DNA of 64,000 nucleotides from Pyxicephalus adspersus (lineage: Eukaryota; Chordata; Amphibia; Anura; Pyxicephalidae), in contig NC_092870.1 of assembly GCF_032062135.1 (NCBI RefSeq), positions 100,755 to 164,754 of the forward strand. Direction: 5' to 3'. Made by a program: the position numbers and the translations under genes. This document shows, piece by piece, positions 57,033 through 64,000 of the stretch (its first letter is position 1; each line of letters begins with the position of its first letter). The notes under the pieces were generated by a model. It was not told the origin of the DNA, made no database searches, and worked only from the letters and a program-made list of their open reading frames with translations.

Positions 57033-58950
57033 GTGTGTGACAATGGGGCCAATCTGCTGGCAGCCCTGCGATGTGGGAAACTCACACACGTACCTTGCCT
57101 GGCTCACATCATGAACCTGTTCGTACAGCGCTTACTTAGGAATTACCCAGGCCTCCAGCTGCTGTTGTTGAAGGCCAGAAAGTTGTCGGCGCATTACCAC
57201 TGGTCGTACACAGCCAGTGCCAGATTGGTGGATTTACAGCGAAATCTCAATCTGCCGGTGCACCGGTTAATTTGTGATGTAACCACTCGTTGGAATTCCA
57301 CCTTTTACCTGCTGCAGCGGCTGGCTGAACAACAGATAGCGGTCGCGGATCTCGGACACTACACAGAGCGGACGCTGCAGCAATAGATGATGTTTCAAAC
57401 ATCATCTCGGACATGCGTGCCTACTAGGCATAGTGCACCACAAATCCAGGAAGAGGAGGAGGTGGAAAATGATGGGGAGGACATTGCAGGCATGGGAGAA
57501 AGGGAGGAAGGGGCAGAGGAGGATATTGAGGGTGCATGGCATCCATCCACCCAAACAAAAGGCATGTTCCGTGGATGGCAAGACCAGGCGGAGGAGGAGT
57601 ATGACCCTGTCCTGCTGTTCGACCCACAGGAGTGTGGGTTCAGAATTACCTCAGCTGTGGGAAGTTTGAGCCACATGACAGCCTTAATGCAGGAGTGCAT
57701 AGCCAAACATCCGTGCATACAACACATAAAAACAAAGACTGACGACTATTGGATTGCTACATTACTTGATCCACGTTACAAGCCTGAGATGCAACAACTC
57801 ATTTTGCCCCAATACAAGGGACCTAAGATGCAGCACTACCAAGAAGTGCTTGTAAGGGACTTGTGCTCAGCCTTTCCGGCTGCCAACAGCAGCAGCAGGG
57901 ATCCCTATGGCAGTTCCACCAGCCATGGGAGCCAAACAACTACCTTAAGTGGCATGGGTGGCAGCAGCAGTAGAGGTCATCTAAGCCAAACTATGCAGGC
58001 TTTTTTTCAGCGGAAGCAAGCCGCCAGTCGTGCAGCAATTGCCATAGACAGTCAGCAGCTGTCACTGTCCCTTCCGTTACTGGGGCTAGAAGATCTGTGA
58101 GACAAGCTGCACGTGAGGTTATCTGACAGTCTCTGTTTTTACTTCTGTGTTGTTGTTTGTAATGACCACACCCCTTGTATCAGCTGCAGCTGGTGGTCAT
58201 TACTGCTTCTCCATTTAGTCTGGCCTTACACTTCATGCTATGCGGTTGTTATTCACTTCGGGGATGTAAAGAGCTGGTCTGTTGTCCTCTTCAGGGTTCC
58301 TGCTCCTCCATTTGCTAATTAAGATAAGTTGAACTACTTTTGGTGTTTTGTTGCTCATTTGTTGTTTACTAGGCTTCAGGGAGACACTGGTTCTTTCTTT
58401 AGGGAAGAAACCAGCAGTCTCAAGCCCAGTCACTACTCCTAGGGCAATTCAGGGCTACTAGGGCTTAGGTTCCAGTATATGAGTGTTCCCACCTTCGGGG
58501 GATATTCATACTGTCAGGAGTCAGGGCTAGGTTAGAGTGTCCGTAGGGGGGTGATCATTTCCTTTTCCCTAGCCATTGAAGGCCCAGTCCCTTGTATTTA
58601 TCTTTCTGTTTTCCTCCCCTCCCCTTTATCCGTGACAGCAGCACTACTCAGTCATGGTTCAGGAATACCTGAGCTCTACATGGGACATCTGCAACCTGCA
58701 AAGCCAGGACCCACTGGGCTACTGGGTATCCAAGCTTGAACAGTGACCAGAGCTGCCAGAACATGCCATTCAGATCCTTGCCTGCCCAGCCGCAAGTGTG
58801 TTGTCTGAAAGAGCGTTCAGTGCAGCTGGGGACGTAGTGAGTGACAAGCAGATTCCCCTCTCTGCAGAAAATGTAGACCGATTTTTTTATATTAAAATGA
58901 ATAAGGCTTGGATCAACAATGACTTCAACACCCCCTCTGCAGAGTGAACT
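57033..58950 (+). pseudogene. hAT transposase (broken)
   Basis: The readable frame has MCDNGANLLAAL, THVPCLAHIMNLFVQRLL and ICDVTTRWNSTFYLLQRL (hAT core), a TAG at 57384, an acidic spacer, and DDYWIATLLDPRYKPEM (about 57735-57785). A non-coding insert fills about 58130-58637. After it come ILACPAASVLSERAFSAAGD and VDRFFYIKMN, the hAT dimerisation domain. A TGA at about 58743 also breaks it. The N-terminus is not clear; no BED finger was identified. Confidence 0.88.
58130..58637 (+). mobile_element. LTR-like insertion in the hAT gene
   Basis: About 500 bp of non-coding sequence separates two conserved hAT coding blocks. GACAG occurs at both edges (about 58124 and 58635), a possible 5-bp duplication, and the right part ends CCGTGACA, an LTR-type end. 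The exact limits are not secure. Confidence 0.5.
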
Positions 58951-59098
58951 GATTAGTCGTCAACTGCTGCACGGCCTGCTGACACCTTGATGGGAAGAGC
59001 ACTTTCACAGCCTTCTGCATCTCCTTCTCCCCCTCCCCCTTGTGGCCCTCTACCGCTATCTACTTTGAGGCTTATATCACTTGTAACGGAGCTGTGAT

Positions 59099-59810
59099 TC
59101 ATAATTAAATATTTGTATTTTTGTAGAGAAATACAGAAATTTTTCTGTCCTTTTGGATAGATAGCAAGTGATATCAGAATTAAATGTGTTTTTTTTTTTT
59201 TTTTACAGAAATACAGAAATGTTCTGCCTTTTTTTTTTTGATCGTAAGTGGGATCAGAATGAAATATCTGTATTGTTTTATTGATAAATAGACATTTTTC
59301 TGGCTTTTGTGATAGATTGCAAGAGGTATCATAATTAAATATCTGTATTTTTTATAGATAAATACAGAATTTTTTCTGCCTTATTTGATAAATAGCAAGT
59401 GGTATCAGAATGAAATATCTGTATTTTTTTACAGAAATGTTTCTGTTTTATTTGATAAATAGCAAGTGCGATCAGAATCTGATCAGAAACAGCCTCCTCC
59501 TGCTGTTGCTGCTGCCACCTGTCAGTACTCTATTCTTAAAGATGGTATTGCAGACTTCTAGGTGGCATTGACGATGCACTACACCCAGCTCGAGATTCCA
59601 GTTACCAATGTGGTCCCCACTCCTGTGAGGCCTATATAACTTGTAACATAGCTGTGTAACTGGCTAATTTTTTGACTGAAAGACCCCCCTCAGGGCCCTC
59701 TGCCTCTACTCTGAAGCCTATGTATGGCTTGTAACGGAGGGGTGAAACCTGGTGGCTAATTTTTGGACCAGAGGCACCCCCTCGGGGCCCTCTCTGCCTC
59801 TACTCGGAGG
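59099..59810. repeat. Degenerate tandem repeats in the hAT 3' region
   Basis: About five units of 85-90 bp (59099-59480) repeat GATAnATAGCAAGTGnTATCA, GAAATATCTGTATT and ACAGAAATnTTTCTG. A second set of about 100-bp units (59610-59810) repeats GGCTAATTTTTnGAC, GGGCCCTCTGCCTCTACTC and CTTGTAACGGAG. Confidence 0.8.
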
Positions 59811-60128
59811 CCTGTATAAAATCTGGCATGTTTCCTTGACCGCCCCATAAAATGGCCTTGCCAGCAACATAAAAAGGCCTTCCCTATTTATTTATTTTTT
59901 TTTACTTCTACAGTGTTGTGCAGAGCTGGGGGAGTCTTGACATGTCTTTATAAATGTATTTATAGGCTGTAGAAGCTCTACACAGGCCCAAAAAACAACC
60001 CAAATTTTTCCCCCATTGACTTTAATAGAGTTTGAATTCAATGTTTGTTAACCCGAATAATTTTGGTCTATTCGACCGAATAGAGGTCGAATCAAATAGT
60101 GAGCTATTCGACCAACACTAGTGCCTGG

Positions 60129-61892
60129 ATCCATGTTAGTTGTGGGAGAAGATTCAGTATAATGGCTGTAAACTAATTTGTCTCGGACTGATGATGATTT
60201 GCGGTATGTGATGTTGGGATATTTTTTTAAGTATTTTGAAGTACAGGGATCACTCAATAGTACATGCCAGTGTTTTTTGAGAATTTTGTTCACCTCCTGG
60301 TGTTGATCGTTAAAAGTGGTAATTAGTCTAACTAAGTTATCAGGTGTAGTATGTCTCTCTTGTTGTAGGAGGTTCTGTCTATCAGATCTGAGAGCTTTTT
60401 GATAGGCTTTCTTTAGGAGTTTGCAACCATATCCTCTTTTGAGTAATCTATCTCTCAAGACTTTGGATTCTTTTTTGAAAACCAAAAGATCAGAACAGTT
60501 ACGCCTCAATCACAGATACTGTGATAATGGTATTACTGCGCTTGAGGGGCAAACAATGTGCACTTTTCACATGCAAAATGGTGTTTCCTGCAGTATTCTT
60601 TCACTATGTGAGTGAGGCGGATATATGTATTCAAAAATGGAACTTGTTGGGGGTGGTGAGCCATGGTAAACTTAAGGTTATAGTCATTGACTTGTATTTT
60701 CTCAAAAAACTCTTGTAGAGTGGCTGATGACCCTTGTCCATACAATAAAAACATTGTCTATATATCTCTTCCAGCTTAGAATGTTTTCTTGGTATTTAGA
60801 GAAATGGGGATTTAAAAACAAATTCTTTTCCCGATCACCAAGGAAGATATTTGCATAGGATGGGGCACAATGTGTCCGTCCCCATTGCTACCCCCTGAAC
60901 CTGGAGGTAGCATTGATTGTTAAATTTGAATATGTTCCTGGTGAGGATGTATTCAAGTAGACCTACGATTAAGGTGTTATTGTGGGGGATACTACAATAG
61001 AGGGCCTCCACGTCTATTGTAACCAAGGTTGCATCTGGGGGAACACTTGAGAGGTAAGGTTGAATAATTCTAAGGTGTCCCTAAGATAAGCGGGAAGAGT
61101 GGCAACAACAGGTCTTAAATATGCGCCTATCACTTCGCTGGCATTTGAAGATATTGAACCCACCCCCGAGATGATTGGGCGACCTGATGGATTATTAAGG
61201 TCCTTATGGACTTTAGGAAGTTGGTAGAAAGTTGGTGTCCTGGGACATTTCATAGTCAAATATTCCTTCATTTGAGTGTCAATAATGCCTGTTTTAAAAA
61301 GCTTGGTAAATAATTGAGTAAAATTCTGTGTGAAATTGTTTAATAGTGGTGTCTAAAATGGTTTTGTACCACTACTGATTAGTCAAAATTTTGAGACAAA
61401 TAGATTCATAGTGGTTCTTGTTTAGAACCACTATGTTCCCCTCCTTGTCTGAAGGCTTGATAACATTTTATTTGTTGTTTTTGAGATTCTCAAGTGCCTT
61501 ACGTTGTTGGGGTGGGAGGTTGTCAGTCATGGACAATTTAGATGTACCTAATTCAGAAATTTCCTGGGTGACAAGATTTAGAAAGGTATGGAGGTGTGAA
61601 TATAAGATCCATGAAGGGAAAAAGGTTGATTTGGGTTTTCTTAGAGGGATGGTCCATGATAAAACATCTGTGTTGTATTGTCTATATTATCGCCAAAGAG
61701 ATCCATGTTTTCATTCTCTGCTGCTAGTTGAAATAGTGTTTTCAGAATACTAAAGTCTTGGCTGTTAAATTGACTATATTCAGGTGGAGGTTCGAATTGG
61801 TTAATTTTAGAGGTTTTGTCGTACATCCGTGTGAGGTTTCTGATGAATAGGTGTAGATATTTGACTAATTCAAATTTGTCCAATTTCAACAA
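60129..61892 (-). pseudogene. Penelope-like reverse transcriptase
   Basis: Minus-strand blocks in order: NIDNTTQMFYHGPSL (61645), PPQQRKALENLKNN and an IKPSDKEGNIVVLNK block (61430-61530, broken frames), FYQLPKVHKDLNNPSGRPII (61160-61230), VTIDVEALYCSIPH (60980-61022), QVQGVAMGT (60880-60905), and KKESKVLRDRLLKRGY (60420-60480). These fit the Penelope RT with its LPKVHK and DVEALY motifs. Several stops are present. The catalytic YxDD block lies in a poorly readable stretch near 60760-60830. Confidence 0.88.
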
Positions 61893-63250
61893 TTCTTTTT
61901 TCTTCAGGTGAGAGGATATAGGATGATAAATTGATTATTATTTATAAGGTTGTCCTTGCTTATGTCTGCTTGGTGACAAAGTTGTCCATTGGACCTTTCT
62001 TCTGTAAAGGGGATGGGAGTGGAGGTGGGTGAAGGTACCTGAGGGGCTAGGATCCACTGTGTTCAGGTGAGTTGTAGGAATGATGGGGTTAAGTTGTGTA
62101 TTGGTGGTTGAGGTATGTCTAGAGGTATAGGTGGAAAAATCATCCTTATGAATAGGGATGTCTGTGTGTGTGTAGGAGTGGGGGGTGTGGGTTCAAGGTT
62201 GGCCCAGAGAGTGGGGCTTGAATCATTTTTGGGATGTTTGGGTGTGTGTGGTGCATCCGTAGGGCTACTCAAAGTTCTGCAGGGTTTAGGGATTGGTTTC
62301 TGTGACGGAGATTGTGAGTTGGATTGTGGGTGAGTTGTCAGTTTTTGGGATTGTCTGGTGGGTTGAGAGTGTTGAGCTTCTCTAGAAGATAGGAAAGTTT
62401 TGGATTCTTGTTGTGAAGATGAATCCAAATCTTTCGGGTATGGTTGTGGTTTTGAAGTAGCTGTATCCCATTTGCATGCTCTCTTCTTAATAAAGGACCA
62501 TTTATCCTTTTTGATTTTTTTTTTTTTTTATTGAATCGTTCAAGATAAGCTTTGAGAGAGGTATATCTCTCCTCAAAACACAAGGAATTTATAATTTCCA
62601 AATTTTGTGAATATAGGTTGGTTATTTCTTCATTTCAATCATTCAGTTCTTTTTTGTAATGGTTGTCAAAGTCTCTGAACAAAGATTTAAATCTGCTTCC
62701 CAGGCTGGTTTAACTAGTTCTACATTTTTGATGGTGGGAAATAGTTGAATACGCAATCCAGAAGGATTGCATTTATCAAAGATGTATTTTTCTAAAAATG
62801 TTATATGCCAGTAAATGGTTGATTTTCTTTCAAACATTTGCTTGAATTTGTGTATTAGACTTTTACTTTTGGGTTTGTCGTATTTTAGGACAAGCAATCA
62901 TCCTGAATCTGTATCATAAAATTGTCCCAGTCTGAGTCAAGTAAATCCATGGTTACAGTAACCAGTCCCAAATACACAAGGAATACTATATTATCAGGTG
63001 ATTGACCGTTTAGTATTGATGATAATCCATCAATTAGGGGACTAGCTGTAGAGAAAAAAGAAAGGGGGCTATTCAAAATAAACACATTTGCTAAAACGTC
63101 ACAATAAAATATAAAGACCACACAGACACCACTAAATTTACAGGACAAAAAAAAAAAAAACAAAACAAACATAAACAAACATGTAAACACACATTTCCAT
63201 AAAAAGCCAAAATGGTTCAAAAATGGCTCAAGAAATATTGCATTCAAAAA
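61893..63250 (-). pseudogene. Penelope N-terminal region and 5' sequence
   Basis: The frame at 62643-62897 has STIYWHITFLEKYI and NPSGLRIQLFPTIKN, resembling the region before RT in Penelope proteins. A Ser/Pro/Gln-rich linker lies at 62063-62428. The frame at 62885-63247 may include the very N-terminus (DSDWDNFMIQIQDD). The 5' limit is uncertain. Confidence 0.6.
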
Positions 63251-64000
63251 ATACTTACCAAACCAATATGCAATTTGGACTTATTAGGGGGGAAAACTGG
63301 ATTAGAAAATATTTATGCAGGACAAACATTTAAAGGTGGTTGTCCTGTTCTCGCAACATGTACCCCCGGGGTCTATATGCAGCTCAACAGGCACAAAACA
63401 CCACTCTCCTAGTCAATAAATTGAGACTTGTGTATAAATCCGTAGCTTTATTAAACTGACGTAGAAATGGGTAAACTAAAGAAAGAAATAAACAAAACGC
63501 ACTGTAAACATTACCGAAGACGATCGAACATCGTACATTGCATAGGGAATACAATCTGGTAGCATATAACATACCTGTAGCCCCTAGCAACACCCGAGCA
63601 CATATGACTAGCATCTGCTGCAACACAGTAAACAGTTTTGAATAAACATTGGTTAACCTTTTACCTGCAATGCCTTCATAAGAGAGCACACACTAGACAG
63701 CTGCTTCTTCCATGAGGCTAGGGAAAATGGCAGCTCCGATCATCTTCTTCCCATAAGTCTCTGCTCAAAGCAGGAAATTACATCACAGAACTACAATAGA
63801 TTACTCATGGTAAAAAGCAACTAGATGGTGCCGTGGCCAAATATGAGCATTCCTACCTAATTATTATTACCTTACAATTGTAACAGCTGGCCAACGAAGA
63901 CCCAGGGTTTCATTCAGGATGATAGGTACACATGCCCCAGATACAGGTTATATGCGGAGTATTTTTCTGTGTAATCGAACAGTTTTCCTTTTCACCTGAA
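63251..64000. other. Right edge, unassigned
   Basis: No gene or family was recognised with confidence. The minus strand has an AATAAA near 63450 and an AG/GTAAAAGG donor-like site near 63660, so an LTR or the Penelope 5' region is possible. The minus-strand frame at 63384-63689 has no known match. Confidence 0.3.

Larger units (their letters stand above)
55832..60120 (+). mobile_element. hAT transposon, 4.3 kb, with 8-bp duplication
   Basis: The terminal inverted repeat begins TAGTGTTGGT at both ends. GTGCCTAG (55824-55831) and GTGCCTGG (60121-60128) flank it. Near the ends, ATTCGGGTCG/CGACCCGAAT and ATTCGACC motifs recur, as subterminal repeats. The transposase is on the plus strand, broken. 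It is inserted in a Penelope gene. Confidence 0.93.

Noticed and set aside
57387..58100. The acidic frame as an independent host gene
   Set aside because: It continues the hAT transposase in the same frame after a single TAG, with hAT core motifs before and the dimerisation domain after.
63384..63689. A 101-codon minus-strand hydrophobic frame
   Set aside because: No recognisable domain, start context or neighbour supports it as a gene.
35600..64000. A possible second host gene upstream of OGT
   Set aside because: Every conserved coding stretch in this range belongs to a mobile element; no other multi-exon host gene was recognised.

Overview
The window is vertebrate nuclear DNA, most likely from a frog with a repeat-rich genome. 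The one host gene is a vertebrate OGT orthologue with many short exons and GT-AG introns. The rest is a layered set of transposable elements typical of amphibians: Tc1, piggyBac, hAT, Harbinger, CR1, L1/Tx1, Penelope, Ty3/gypsy chromovirus and a gamma-type ERV. The species cannot be fixed from the sequence.

From 1 to 35.3 kb, minus strand, lies the 5' part of OGT (O-GlcNAc transferase). Fourteen coding exons can be placed to the base with consistent phases. They join into 617 codons, covering the whole TPR superhelix and the start of the N-catalytic lobe. The gene runs off the left edge. Coding exon 1 (12 codons) sits alone at 35222-35258. It is separated from exon 2 by a 21.1 kb intron packed with repeats: a Tc1 copy, several MITEs, a large foldback repeat split by an ERV, and an intron-containing piggyBac element. 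Introns 8, 13 and 14 carry small transposons very close to their 5' splice sites. Intron 4, the homologue of the human detained intron, shows no recognisable transposon and ends in an unusually poor acceptor. Intron 10 has a GC donor.

From 36 to 49 kb lie two inverted CR1 LINEs (one with an esterase-type ORF1), a solo LTR inside a TTAA MITE, the two ends of a minus-strand chromovirus, a second piggyBac copy, a Penelope fragment and a Harbinger remnant with pieces of both its genes. From about 50 to 63 kb lies one minus-strand Penelope-like element. It was split by a 5'-truncated L1/Tx1 (14-bp target duplication) and by a 4.3 kb hAT transposon (8-bp target duplication, 7 of 8 matching) that cut its GIY-YIG endonuclease domain.

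No other host gene, RNA gene, CRISPR array or operon was seen. I found no clearly new biological system. The best leads are the weak, homopolymer-flanked acceptor of OGT intron 4; a piggyBac family linking intron-bearing copies with shared lesions to TTAA MITEs that share a palindromic core; a 150-170-bp MITE family with 5-bp duplications; and nested insertions whose empty sites survive in paralogous copies.
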